DNA of 64,000 bases, taken from NCBI RefSeq assembly GCF_010111755.1, contig NC_088961.1, forward strand, positions 124,001-188,000. The letters are read 5' to 3'. A model generated the notes under the pieces. That model did not search any database, was not told the DNA's origin, and saw nothing but the letters and a program-made list of their open reading frames with translations. This document shows positions 1-9,430 of the stretch, piece by piece. Numbering within the stretch: the stretch's first letter is position 1; each line of letters begins with the position of its first letter. The stretch is from Nakaseomyces glabratus (Eukaryota > Ascomycota > Saccharomycetes > Saccharomycetales > Saccharomycetaceae). The translations under genes and the position numbers were made by a program.

Positions 1-251
1 AAGTAAGGCTTGGGTACATTAAACTTTTGACGCAAACTTACGACCTTTGTGAAATACTGGAAGACAACGACGTAGACGGGCTGACCTGTCCAATCAAGAA
101 GGGCAAATACGACAACTTATCAAAGGATGTCGATATCCCACAAGAGGTCCCACCAGGAAAGTACCTTGTGACCGCAAGGGCATACACAAACGACGATGAC
201 CTAATAACTTGCATCACAGGCGAGGTGTATTTCCCACCACCTGGAATCTAA
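1..251 (+). CDS. NPC2: Npc2-type intracellular sterol/phospholipid transfer protein, C-terminal part (cut by window edge)
   Basis: Only the last 82 codons are present. The frame is open from base 3 and ends at TAA 249-251. The visible residues ([37 protein letters not shown]) are those of the C-terminal half of the ML (MD-2-related lipid recognition) domain of yeast Npc2, including two cysteines expected to form disulfides. The family binds sterols and phosphatidylinositol in the vacuole/lysosome lumen. The signal peptide and N-terminal half lie outside the window. The next gene, MRP10, follows in the same orientation, as YDL046W/YDL045W-A do in S. cerevisiae, which supports the call. Nothing looks broken in the part that can be read. 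Confidence 0.93.
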
Positions 252-717
252 ATAGCTTCAACACTAAAATAAAATGGGAATAGAGTTTTTTTCTTGGTTA
301 TAAACTGATAAGAAAGAGTTGCTTCTAATGAACTCATTCATCATTTTCTGGTTTCATAGTAACTGTGCTTTTTAAATGGCTATATTGTATATTTTTGACT
401 GCTTTTCTAATATAACTACTAAAATAGTAAATCTACCTAAGAATGTTATCTGATGTGTATTTCAACCATGAATATGTATAAAGTATTGCTACTCAATATT
501 CTTCCCTAACTGAAATGCCTATATTAGCTTATACTTGTCAAGGCATACGACTAAACAAGAAGCCGACTCCCCAGCTTGATCAGCGCAGTAACACAAGCTA
601 ACTGCGATGAATAAAGAGGTATTAGTGGTAAGTTAGAGTCTACAGATCAAGGCTAGATTAGCATTAGTGATTTTATTTAGAGACTAGATATAGATCGGAA
701 TACACTTGGGAACGAAA
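252..717. other. Intergenic, NPC2-MRP10
   Basis: This AT-rich spacer holds the NPC2 3' region and the MRP10 promoter. I see no ORF, RNA gene or repeat that I can support. Confidence 0.6.
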
Positions 718-1005
718 ATGTCCGGAAAACCACCTATTCATAGACTACCACCTTTGCCCAGACTCAAGGTGAAGAAGCCTATCATAACACAGGAAGCTAA
801 CAAATGTCTAGTGCTGATGTCTAATCTGCTTCAGTGTTGGTCTTCTAATGGTCATATGAGCACAGTTTGTGAGGGTTTGGCTAAAGAACTGAAGCTTTGT
901 ACAGCAGAAAGAGCAATGGGTAAAGGCACACAGACCCAAAAAAGCAACATCAACTACCATGCTGCCAGACTATACCCTAAGATTAACGGTAATCCACACG
1001 ATTAA
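718..1005 (+). CDS. MRP10: Mitochondrial small-subunit ribosomal protein Mrp10 (mS37), CHCH protein
   Basis: 95 residues, the same length as S. cerevisiae Mrp10. The start is the ATG at 718 (MSGKPP); an in-frame TTG 12 bases upstream is not a credible start. The basic, proline-rich N-terminus ([14 protein letters not shown]) is followed by a twin CX9C motif, C30-x9-C40 and C51-x9-C61. This is the CHCH fold oxidised by the Mia40 pathway in the intermembrane space, although Mrp10 itself ends in the matrix as a 37S ribosomal subunit. The C-terminal segment ([15 protein letters not shown]) is strongly family-like. It lies between NPC2 and FAD1, as in S. cerevisiae. Confidence 0.96.
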   Translation: MSGKPPIHRLPPLPRLKVKKPIITQEANKCLVLMSNLLQCWSSNGHMSTVCEGLAKELKLCTAERAMGKGTQTQKSNINYHAARLYPKINGNPHD

Positions 1006-1359
1006 TAGGACAGGCTTCTAAATAGAGCCTTGTTTCAATGATCGTATGACAAACAACTTGTATATATTATACTCAAGAATCAAAATTGTCTTACTAAGCG
1101 ACATTTCCACATATACATACTGCTTAGATGCTTAATAAAACAAATATTCATTTCATTTCAACTACATCAATTTATCATATGTATAAAGATACAAAAAAAT
1201 AAGGTCAATATTGTACATCATTAATAATTACATGGATATTTTATCAGTATAATGTCATATATTGGTATAACTGTTTTATGCATATCGTAATAATTTCCAA
1301 AGGGAAATTGGAATGTTTTAACATTAAAATTTGGACTGGGAGAGATATAGGGAATATGA
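1006..1359. other. Intergenic, MRP10/FAD1 convergent tails
   Basis: AT-rich 3' region shared by two converging genes, with TATATA and AATAAA-like polyadenylation signals. No further feature is seen. Confidence 0.6.
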
Positions 1360-2274
1360 TCATTTCTTTTTAATTCTTCCTGCTCTTTCAAGTTTGTCAT
1401 CGACTAGGTACCAACCTGGGTAGTAATCTTCATGGAGGTTCTCTATTTTGACCAAGTCCTCATCGGCAATGGGTATAGGTTCAGCTTTAGTGACTTCGTT
1501 ATGTTTATATCTATTTTCAATCTCCCACTCAAAGTTCAGTTTTAACGGAGTTGAATTCTTATCCTTCCTCAAGTGTGGATTAGGAAGTGTCTCTTCCACA
1601 TTCCCGAGAGAGGTAAACCCGTATCTGTACAACTCACAAATAGGCTCGTTGGAATATAGTAGAAAACTCCAGATGTTGGCTAGATTCCAATGCAACAAAG
1701 GTTGTAGACGATAGAAATCTGGCCAATTAGCATCTGTCTTTTGAATAGGCTTTAAATGCTCGCCAAATGGATCAGTGTGTCTTATACCGATGACAATGGC
1801 TTTTGTCTCGGGAAATACCTGTAGAAATGTTTCAAAAGCTTCAGCCATTGTCTCACACTTATCTCGGTCAGATTCATATAAGGACAGTGAATATCGCAGT
1901 GACGTTTCCTCGATAAAATTCTCTAAAGTCTTGAACGTATCATCATGGTCGATAAAAACAGTGGGTAGTTTGGTCAAAGGAAATCTATGAAACTTTCCAT
2001 CAAACTGGGATTGACTTAACTTCACAATGTAGTATTCCCAGAGACAGCTTAAATATAGTAATAACAGCACCTGGCAGTCTTTGCCTCCATTATAGGAAAA
2101 CGATATTTCACCATTCAATGGTGACCACTTCGGAAAAGTTTCATTGATCAGTATAGATTTAGTTGTATTTATTGCTCTCTGTGTCTGTGCGATAATGGAA
2201 TCACTCTCAGCAGCAATCTGCAGGTAAGAGCTCGTTAGGTTATAGCAAAGCTCTGCAGCGTCACCCAAACGCAT
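1360..2274 (-). CDS. FAD1: FAD synthetase (FMN adenylyltransferase)
   Basis: 304 residues, against about 306 in S. cerevisiae Fad1. The enzyme transfers AMP from ATP to FMN to make FAD in the cytosol. It belongs to the PAPS-reductase/ATP-pyrophosphatase-like family. The phosphate-binding loop SYNGGKDC lies at residues 60-67. The downstream family signatures are GIRHTDP (163-169), RLQPLLHW (189-196) and the PICELYRYGFTSLG stretch (211-224), which in this family precedes the substrate-binding tail. The start is the ATG at 2274. MRP10 converges on it and MTF2 is tandem upstream, matching YDL045W-A/YDL045C/YDL044C order. No truncation is seen. Confidence 0.95.
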   Translation of the reverse strand: MRLGDAAELCYNLTSSYLQIAAESDSIIAQTQRAINTTKSILINETFPKWSPLNGEISFSYNGGKDCQVLLLLYLSCLWEYYIVKLSQSQFDGKFHRFPLTKLPTVFIDHDDTFKTLENFIEETSLRYSLSLYESDRDKCETMAEAFETFLQVFPETKAIVIGIRHTDPFGEHLKPIQKTDANWPDFYRLQPLLHWNLANIWSFLLYSNEPICELYRYGFTSLGNVEETLPNPHLRKDKNSTPLKLNFEWEIENRYKHNEVTKAEPIPIADEDLVKIENLHEDYYPGWYLVDDKLERAGRIKKK

Positions 2275-2778
2275 CTTGTTTTAAACTCTTGGATTCTGGT
2301 CTGCTTTTTTCTTCGAGAATAGCTCAGCTTAAGTTAAAGTTACTGCTAAAGACATAAACAACCAAACGATCTGATATATATTTCTATTATAAATTACTTG
2401 TGATCATCTCAAATTCACTATTTTTGCCAATTCGTTTGAGTTTCCCACTTAGTAATCATTGAAATTTTTTGGCATTTCCAGCTTTTTTCGGTTATAGTGT
2501 GTAAGACTTATTTAAAGTATTACTAGTTTGAGAGAAGTTAATTGAGCATTAAAGGAGATTAGTAGTGTTAATATATTATATTTACTTGAATATATTCGTA
2601 TAGCATAATTTGTTGTGGATAAATGCAAGAAAAGAGCAAAAACAGTAGAGTTCTATTAGTTGTATTTGTGTATTAGCACAAATTATTAATTACAGGATTG
2701 TTAAATTGATAATGCCAGAAATACGTCAAATTATTCCATACCAAATAGGGTATTTAATTCGTTAGTTGAAGTATATTT
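2275..2778. other. Intergenic, FAD1 promoter / MTF2 3' region
   Basis: AT-rich spacer between two genes on the minus strand. I see no additional ORF or structured RNA. Confidence 0.55.
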
Positions 2779-4041
2779 CTAATTGGTTAAACGTTCCTTC
2801 AAGTCACGTAGGTAGATCTCCACCATGCGTAAATCATTGGGTGAATCCTTATCCCAGACTACCGACACTGAGTTGTATTTCTTCTGGATATTTCCAAGTT
2901 CATCCACAGTTGGAATGTTATCGTTAAATTCGCGAGCTTCGCCTACTATCTTGTTCAGCTTCTCAATTGTTGATATATCTCCGAATATACCATTGATCTT
3001 CATCTCAGATGTGATGTGACGGATCTGCTTTATCTCGGAGTAACTTTCCCATGATAGCGATAGTAGCGAGTTGTAGAAATCAACATTGCACACATTCAAA
3101 TATAATGTAATATCAGGGGAACTTTTACAATAATTGTAGATGTAAGTAATGATACGGTATAGTCTATCAGTGGAGAATTCAAAAGTTTGCCTTTCGAGCA
3201 ATTTAACTATTACGTATGGAAGTGAAACTCGGTATGGTTGTGGTAACTCTGTTGGATTATCCGTACATGTAGTTTTCAAATGATCTAAAATAACTTTGAC
3301 TTCACCAGATTCCCGGTTATCCCATTTCTTATCTCTATTTTCATATAGTTTCAGTAACTGTTCAGCTTTCACCAAAAGATCATGATCGTCGTTTATTGCT
3401 TCTATGAGGTTATCCATGTAAGGTTTCAAAAGCAGCTCCAAAGTACCTTTGAATTTCTCTTTGATTGTGATCTCTTCGAGGGTTTTCTTGTTGAATACCA
3501 ATTTCAAGTTTTGAGGAGTCTCCAGTCTTGAAACAGTATTGACGTTCTTTAAGTTGTCCTTCAAATCTTTAATAACGTTTTGAGCTGATGCAGTATCTTC
3601 ATCTAGCAAGCTTGTACTGGTCAAAGAAACAGGATACTTCCTCAAATTGGTGCTCTTGAAGCTTGAGAGGTTGCTCTCTGAATCAATGCGGCCAGTCAAA
3701 TAGTCAACTAAATTTTGGTCAGATTTTGCCTTAGCTTTGGATTCACCACCAAATATTATATGTGGGTTTTGTTTCTCCTCATTACCACTAAAGAAATGAT
3801 CAAGAATAAAGGACGAACTGGCTTGTTTCTTCCTAAGATTCTGCTTCTGTTTGACTCTTTCAAACACTGAGTTGTATAAGTTCTGTTCTATCTGAGTAGC
3901 TGCAGCATCTACTGTAGATTGGTCTTCATATTCTTTATTGCCAGATATATTACTTTTCTCTTCCTTTCGAAGTTTTATGGAGCTATGAAAGTACCGGGAT
4001 CCTGACCTCGTAACCGAGACGATTGAGCTCCGACGTAGCAT
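2779..4041 (-). CDS. MTF2: Mitochondrial RNA-processing/translation factor Mtf2 (Nam1)
   Basis: 420 residues, against about 440 in S. cerevisiae Mtf2/Nam1. In yeast this protein links the mitochondrial RNA polymerase to RNA processing and translation. The N-terminus is rich in Arg and Ser and lacks acidic residues (MLRRSSIVSVTRSGSRYFHSS), a typical matrix presequence. The rest is hydrophilic and helical, without a catalytic motif that I can name. The family evolves fast, so identification rests on length, presequence and position between FAD1 and PRP11 (YDL045C-YDL044C-YDL043C). The start is the ATG at 4041. Confidence 0.85.
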   Translation of the reverse strand: MLRRSSIVSVTRSGSRYFHSSIKLRKEEKSNISGNKEYEDQSTVDAAATQIEQNLYNSVFERVKQKQNLRKKQASSSFILDHFFSGNEEKQNPHIIFGGESKAKAKSDQNLVDYLTGRIDSESNLSSFKSTNLRKYPVSLTSTSLLDEDTASAQNVIKDLKDNLKNVNTVSRLETPQNLKLVFNKKTLEEITIKEKFKGTLELLLKPYMDNLIEAINDDHDLLVKAEQLLKLYENRDKKWDNRESGEVKVILDHLKTTCTDNPTELPQPYRVSLPYVIVKLLERQTFEFSTDRLYRIITYIYNYCKSSPDITLYLNVCNVDFYNSLLSLSWESYSEIKQIRHITSEMKINGIFGDISTIEKLNKIVGEAREFNDNIPTVDELGNIQKKYNSVSVVWDKDSPNDLRMVEIYLRDLKERLTN

Positions 4042-4310
4042 CTATAAACAACAGTAATGTCTGGCGCTGTTCTATTGTTCTACTTGTGTTAATTGGGAGC
4101 TTTGGGAGTTAGTATAAGTTTTAAAGATACTTGAAGTTTGACCTTTTCTGGTATTTCGCATCGCTAACAATATTTAAGGTACGAAATGATCAAGTACACA
4201 AGATATGCTACTAATGAATGCTAAACTATGGATTAGATGCTAACTAAATGAGTTAAATATATGCTTATTATGCTAAAATCTTGTTGAGATTTATGTGTAG
4301 TTATGTTAAA

Positions 4311-5102
4311 TCAACTGGTTTCTTTAAAAAATATCTGCACAATAAATTGGCGTTGATTCTCAATCCAAAAGGTACACTGTCTGTTCAGCGTGTCTACAAA
4401 TATTTCTTCATCGCTTTGAGGCTGGTAACCATTCATTACTATCTCTCGGTCATTTGGTATTTCAATTGCCACATTTTGGTATGGTTCATAAGCCACTACC
4501 AAAAATCTTTTGTCCTTTTGGGCAGAGGTGTTCAACTCTAGACCTGAAACAATCCTAGCATATGGACGATCCGCATTCAATACATCAGCAGTCTTATCGC
4601 TCTCTTCAAACTCCAACATCACAGCTATTCCTTTGTTGCCTTTCTCATCGATGACTTCGGTAGAATGGCAAGTGGGTACCAGACCTTCTATAGTGTTGAT
4701 TGTTTTCCTCCTGGCCTCGACTTTCATCTCAAACGTATCAACAGGTTTCGTTGCCTGTTGCTTTTCATGCCGTATCTCATCTAGTTCGCCTCTTCTGATT
4801 ACATTCATCCCATGCTTTTTACCTCCCAAGTGTCTCTCTACACTGGACCACGACATATGCATGGTATTGCACAGCTTACATACCAGCTTACCTGAATGGT
4901 TTTTGTAAATATATGGGTTAGACTGAACTTTCTTAGTGTCTGTATCATCCTTTTCTCCCTCCTTGTCCTGGAATGTATACTTGATGTTTTCACCTTGTTG
5001 CAATAATTCTTCAACTTGTCTTCTCCGCTGTTGGTTTATTTGCGAATCAGAAGCAATACCACCCCCACCTTTCTTCGAGCCTGCTCTATTCTGAAAGTCC
5101 AT
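4311..5102 (-). CDS. PRP11: SF3a subunit Prp11, U2 snRNP splicing factor
   Basis: 263 residues, against about 266 in S. cerevisiae. Prp11 (SF3A2/SAP62) forms SF3a with Prp9 and Prp21 and helps U2 snRNP bind the branch site. The glycine-rich N-terminus is followed by a U1-type C2H2 zinc finger (C75, C78, H91, H97; LVCKLCNTMHMSWSSVERHL then GGKKHG). The conserved C-terminal SF3a core holds family signatures such as WSSVERHLGGKKHG and VEARRKTINTIEG. The start is the ATG at 5102. A PAC motif (CTCATCGC, 5185-5192) lies 83 bases upstream. Its partner PRP9 is in this same window. Confidence 0.96.
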   Translation of the reverse strand: MDFQNRAGSKKGGGGIASDSQINQQRRRQVEELLQQGENIKYTFQDKEGEKDDTDTKKVQSNPYIYKNHSGKLVCKLCNTMHMSWSSVERHLGGKKHGMNVIRRGELDEIRHEKQQATKPVDTFEMKVEARRKTINTIEGLVPTCHSTEVIDEKGNKGIAVMLEFEESDKTADVLNADRPYARIVSGLELNTSAQKDKRFLVVAYEPYQNVAIEIPNDREIVMNGYQPQSDEEIFVDTLNRQCTFWIENQRQFIVQIFFKETS

Positions 5103-5499
5103 TTTAGTGTGTTCAGCTTATTTATCGGTATATTATTGCCTATTCCAGGTAGCTTCTAATTAACAAGTGGTGTTGACTTTATAGCTCATCGCCTCTTTTT
5201 TTAAAATTTGTCAAAATTTCAGTTCTGGCAGTAAGCCCGAACCTTTGTGGACAATAGAATCAATAAGCAAACAAAAGATGTGTTTTGTAAAAATGCAGTT
5301 CATAAGTGTTATAAATTAAGTATTAGCATTATATATAAGATGCAGAGGTAATACTCTTTCTAGTGTACAAATCATTAGAGCTTCCTTGTTCCCATGACAG
5401 ATCATCAAACTTGGGTTTGATTATTTTGATTGAATGGGGAAATATGCAAATGAAAAAATTGGCTAATTAGTTGAGGAGTTTGGGGGAGATATCTAGCCA
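5103..5499. other. Intergenic, PRP11 promoter / SIR2 3' region
   Basis: Holds the PAC motif at 5185-5192 and A/T tracts immediately before it on the coding strand. Otherwise featureless. Confidence 0.6.
5185..5192 (-). promoter_or_regulatory. PAC element upstream of PRP11
   Basis: CTCATCGC on the plus strand reads GCGATGAG toward PRP11. This is the exact PAC core bound by Dot6/Tod6 in ribosome-biogenesis promoters. It lies 83 bases before the start codon and is flanked by AT tracts resembling a weak RRPE. Confidence 0.55.
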
Positions 5500-7059
5500 T
5501 TAATCAGCAGAAACAACTGAGTATACACTAACTGCAGATTCCTTTATTTCAAACTTCTTGTTGGTAAGTTCTTTATCCCATTTTTGGTGTGGTATCTTCC
5601 ATCCACATTTCTGTGCAATCATTGTGGCAATATCATCACAATATCCTAATAATGAGATATCAAATTCTGCATGTCTAACAGGATCACGGTTAATTAGCAC
5701 TTGTGGAACATGAGCAGGTAGCATGTTGACTATTTCAGATACTGGGGCTACTTTCAAACTTGTACCGATGCATAATAGTAAGTCACAGCGGAAAATATCC
5801 TCTTTGACAGTCTTGTGGAATCTCGATGGTAAGGGTTCACCGAAGAATGTGATATCTGGTTTAATAACACCAAATGATTTGATGGTGTCCTTATCAACCT
5901 GATCGAACCATTCGGGAATATGTTCTTCGCCATCGAGCTCTCTTTCATAAAGTTCTAGGTACTTCGTTCTCTTCTTGTAGCAATGGGGGCACAAAGGAAT
6001 TTCAAAATTTCTTATATTTTTAAATATCTTTTCACCAGGTAAGGACCATTTACAAGTCACACATGATGCGGTGGCGAAAGAACCGTGGCATTGGATTAAC
6101 TTGGACACTTCGATACCTGCATATGATTCCAAGTTATCAATGTTTTGTGAGTAGTTTCTAAGTAGCTTCCGTTTGTCCTGGAGAAGCTTTATGAAACTAT
6201 GCAATGGAGAGTATATATTCTCTGGAGGCAAAACCATGTTGGCAATGTTATAGAAGACGGACGGATCTCTCAAGAAAATCTCATAGTTGAAAACATCTTG
6301 TGGATCTTCTAGACCTAAATACTTAATTTTGGTGTAGAAACCCTCAGAGGATCTGAAATCTGGAATACCCAAGGATGTAGAGATACCTGCACCAGTTAGG
6401 ACGACTATTCTCTTAGCCTTTTCAAGTCTTTCAACTAAGTGATCGATGGTGAAAAAGTTCATTAGTCTCAGACGAGTAGAGAGTACCTTGTTGATAGCTT
6501 TGTATAGGTTTCTCAATAGACGAATGGTGAACTTCTTGTCGAGAGGATCATTCATGTCTGCATATGAAATGGTATATTTCTTGTTAGCTTTCCATTCCTC
6601 TACATTCTTGGATATGTGGTTCAGCACTTCTCTGTCCTTTAGTTGGAAACCCAAGAGACGGATCATGTAGTATAAATGCAATGAATTAATCTCTGGTGGG
6701 AAATATGCCGTCCAGAACTTCCTTAAACCGTAGTACTTCAAGTACATACACGCGTTGATGGTGTCTTTCCTTGTAAACGCCGTGACCACAAACTTCCCGT
6801 CCTTGACATTCTTACCAATGAGTATAGGCGAAGGTGGCTCGCGAGGCATCAACGACTCCTGTTGGGCAATCTCTTCTGCAGTCATCATGGGGCTCCCCAA
6901 TGCACTATGTCTATTGGGACTTAACCGAGATGACCTCAGAGTACGCCCCGACGAAAATGGGCCCATAGGGCTGACCGATGTAGAGCTGGCGCTCGAAGAT
7001 GTAGGCGACGGACCTGTCTTCAGCCGCTTGGATCTTCTAGTACTAGATTCATCACTCAT
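5500..7059 (-). CDS. SIR2: NAD-dependent histone deacetylase Sir2 (class I sirtuin)
   Basis: 519 residues, shorter than S. cerevisiae Sir2 (about 562), with the difference mainly in the Ser/Pro-rich N-terminus. Visible sirtuin motifs are GAGIS (223-227), GIPDFRS (231-237), NYSQNIDNLE (302-311), catalytic H325 within CHGS, and zinc ligands C333/C336 and C357/C360. FFGEPLP and GTSLKV follow toward the C-terminus. The protein deacetylates histone H3/H4 tails using NAD+ and silences telomeres, mating loci and rDNA. In C. glabrata, SIR2 is known to silence subtelomeric adhesin genes. It flanks PRP11 as in S. cerevisiae (YDL042C). An HST1 paralogue is possible in principle, but synteny favours SIR2. 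Confidence 0.95.
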   Translation of the reverse strand: MSDESSTRRSKRLKTGPSPTSSSASSTSVSPMGPFSSGRTLRSSRLSPNRHSALGSPMMTAEEIAQQESLMPREPPSPILIGKNVKDGKFVVTAFTRKDTINACMYLKYYGLRKFWTAYFPPEINSLHLYYMIRLLGFQLKDREVLNHISKNVEEWKANKKYTISYADMNDPLDKKFTIRLLRNLYKAINKVLSTRLRLMNFFTIDHLVERLEKAKRIVVLTGAGISTSLGIPDFRSSEGFYTKIKYLGLEDPQDVFNYEIFLRDPSVFYNIANMVLPPENIYSPLHSFIKLLQDKRKLLRNYSQNIDNLESYAGIEVSKLIQCHGSFATASCVTCKWSLPGEKIFKNIRNFEIPLCPHCYKKRTKYLELYERELDGEEHIPEWFDQVDKDTIKSFGVIKPDITFFGEPLPSRFHKTVKEDIFRCDLLLCIGTSLKVAPVSEIVNMLPAHVPQVLINRDPVRHAEFDISLLGYCDDIATMIAQKCGWKIPHQKWDKELTNKKFEIKESAVSVYSVVSAD

Positions 7060-7548
7060 TCTAAAACACTATTGGTAAAAGCTCAAGTAATAACGTGTAT
7101 TCTCAATGTAATATTTGATTTTGGTCCTTTATTTTTTTTATTTTTGGCGTCCTTGATGTATATATTTTTGGCGTTGATCAAGGGAACTCTGCTGTAGTGC
7201 TGATCCCTACTGAACTTGTGTCCTTTTCTTTCGAATTATGTATACACTAAACCCGGTTGCTAGCTCAGCGCCAAATCACCTAAAACTTGTCAACGTTAGC
7301 CTTTATACTCCCATCGAAATAGGCCCCCTCCAGAAGAGCCCATTTGTTTTGAAAAATTTTTGAAATTTTTTTTGTCGATTTTCTCGAAGAAATTTCGGCA
7401 TTTGGGAGCGACAGCAAAGACACGCATAACGACGCGATTACAGACGGGGTTCATCGCTGGTTGGTACTATGGCGAAGCGTGATGAGATGGGTATGGGGGG
7501 GTTGTGGAGGTGTTCTTGGAGTGTAATAGTACATATTTGTGGTGAGTT
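7060..7548. other. Intergenic, SIR2 promoter / PUS9 3' region (NAT1 absent)
   Basis: Contains an RRPE-like block TGAAAAATTTTT (7350-7361), a run of seven G (7495-7501) and a PAC-like GTGATGAG near 7480. S. cerevisiae has NAT1 and other genes at this place. No remnant of them is visible here. Confidence 0.6.
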
Positions 7549-8922
7549 TCAGTTCGCCCAATGAGGTAGTTTTGTCTCGTATGACCACTGTTGTTCTGTG
7601 TCCTCCTTGGTGCTGTATCTGAATGCGTGTAAGTAGAGCTCTATATCGTTTGGCCCTGGATCAGAGTATAGTTCTGTCTCACATTCTGGGCATAGTTCCC
7701 CAGTGAGCATGGTCCCATTTGATCTGGAGCTCGGCAATTGCCATGTTCCCGCTGGGTAGCTTTTCCCCACATTGTCTAGTCTCTTGATAACTTCGTCATA
7801 GTCTTTACCGTCTCCCCATACTTCGGGACTTGAGTATATTGGGTCATTGGCTATAGGGTGGCCCAAATGCTGTAAATGCACTCTAATTTGGTGTGATCTG
7901 CCAGTGAGGGGCTTGCACTTCACAATGCTAGTCTGTTTATCTTTGGATACAGAGACTCTCTCGAATATAGTCCTAGCGTGTTTTGCATCAGGGTCGGTTT
8001 CTTCACAAACTACGTTTAATGTAAGACGTGGCTCTAATAATTTCAGCGGTTTGTCTACAACAGTGGTCCCCTCGGGGAACTCACCAACAACTTTCGCCAA
8101 GTATTCTTTCTCTACTTCCCTGGCTTTCAGTTGATCACCGATCTTATCTGCACCTTTCGATGTCTTAGCTAGGAACATTAACCCACTGGTCATCCTATCA
8201 AGACGGTTGCACGGGTGTACTACATACCCACGCTCTTTCTCTAACGCTTTTGTAATGGTATTGAATCTGTATCGGCCAGTTGGATGTACTGGTATACCAC
8301 TAGGTTTGTTAATGACAAGGATGTCATTATCTTCAAAAACAATTTCAATTGGCCGAGATGTGACTGGCGGTTCATGACGGTGGACCTTGTGTGTGATTAA
8401 ATCTCCATTCTTTATTATGGATTCCAGGGTAGCTGGCTTATCGTTCAACAAAACGGCTCCCCTTTCAATAGTCTTCTTATAATACTCAGCTGGTCGATCT
8501 CTGAACTCATTGGTAAACACGTCTAGTAAGTTCCTATCTCTCCACCGCAGTTTACAATACGTGTTATAAGTAAAATAGTAAGGTACAATTTTTCTCAATG
8601 GGCCGTCGACTTCGATAGTATATGGAGGATCCGACTGGCGGTTCTTTGTCTTCTTATTTGTGCTTGAAGCTCGTAATTTGAAGCCAGCACCATCGCGGAT
8701 GATCTCAGACTTCGCATTTGATTTCTTGTTTCTCTCGCGTCGCTTGATTTTTTCCTCCTGTACCCTCTTAGCCCTCTTAATCTCCTGTTCCAACTGGGCA
8801 TCAAATGTAGACTTATCTTTGTCCTGTATCTCTGTAAAACTCCGCTTGGTAGCGGTAGAAGCCGTCACTCCATCTAGCTTTGGTTTTCCAGCTCGAAAGA
8901 AGTTGAGAACAGCTCTGATCAT
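7549..8922 (-). CDS. PUS9: tRNA pseudouridine synthase Pus9 (RluA family; psi32)
   Basis: 457 residues, against about 462 in S. cerevisiae Pus9. It makes pseudouridine 32 in mitochondrial tRNAs. A basic N-terminus ([15 protein letters not shown]) could serve mitochondrial import. A lysine-rich stretch follows, then an S4-like region around 150-180. The RluA catalytic block [12 protein letters not shown] (236-247) carries the catalytic Asp242, and [16 protein letters not shown] (341-356) is the second family motif. The C-terminal deaminase found in the paralogue Rib2/Pus8 is absent, so PUS9 is the better call. The start is the ATG at 8922. Position between SIR2 and GPR1 agrees with YDL036C once NAT1 and neighbours are allowed to be missing. 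Confidence 0.92.
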   Translation of the reverse strand: MIRAVLNFFRAGKPKLDGVTASTATKRSFTEIQDKDKSTFDAQLEQEIKRAKRVQEEKIKRRERNKKSNAKSEIIRDGAGFKLRASSTNKKTKNRQSDPPYTIEVDGPLRKIVPYYFTYNTYCKLRWRDRNLLDVFTNEFRDRPAEYYKKTIERGAVLLNDKPATLESIIKNGDLITHKVHRHEPPVTSRPIEIVFEDNDILVINKPSGIPVHPTGRYRFNTITKALEKERGYVVHPCNRLDRMTSGLMFLAKTSKGADKIGDQLKAREVEKEYLAKVVGEFPEGTTVVDKPLKLLEPRLTLNVVCEETDPDAKHARTIFERVSVSKDKQTSIVKCKPLTGRSHQIRVHLQHLGHPIANDPIYSSPEVWGDGKDYDEVIKRLDNVGKSYPAGTWQLPSSRSNGTMLTGELCPECETELYSDPGPNDIELYLHAFRYSTKEDTEQQWSYETKLPHWAN

Positions 8923-9430
8923 ATGTTTTTGGTTGCCTTATTCACTCCTGCAATCCCCACTCTAGCAATTCCACCGCTACTTTCTCTCATATCTCTTCTT
9001 ATAATTTCTTGTTATCAATTTCAGTTTTTCCAGCTATGGGAAATGGCGTAGAAAGCTCCGAATACTTAGCAAAAAATACTAATGTAAAGATCAAAAGTTA
9101 TATTATAAACTGTATTTACGTAATTAATTTGAACTAAAGATAGAATTAAGAAATATTAGGTTGAAAATCAAAGTTGAGCTTCATGAATTATAGTCGTAAA
9201 AATGTTGATGCATCCAGAAGTGTTTGTTGCTGTTGCTTGCCTTTTAATTTGTTACTCCGATGTTATAATGCATTAAATCAAGAATAAATAACAAAGATAG
9301 GAGCAGTATTGTGATCTAGCAGGTTCAGCACACTTCCAAGTCTTTTGATGCTAATGCAAATAAAATGATTTGTGAAACAAAAAGTAAAAGCGTCTTATAG
9401 TAGTAGTTGTAAAATTTGAGAAGGCTTCCT
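8923..9430. other. Intergenic, PUS9 promoter / GPR1 3' region
   Basis: AT-rich spacer between two tandem minus-strand genes. No supported feature is seen. Confidence 0.55.
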
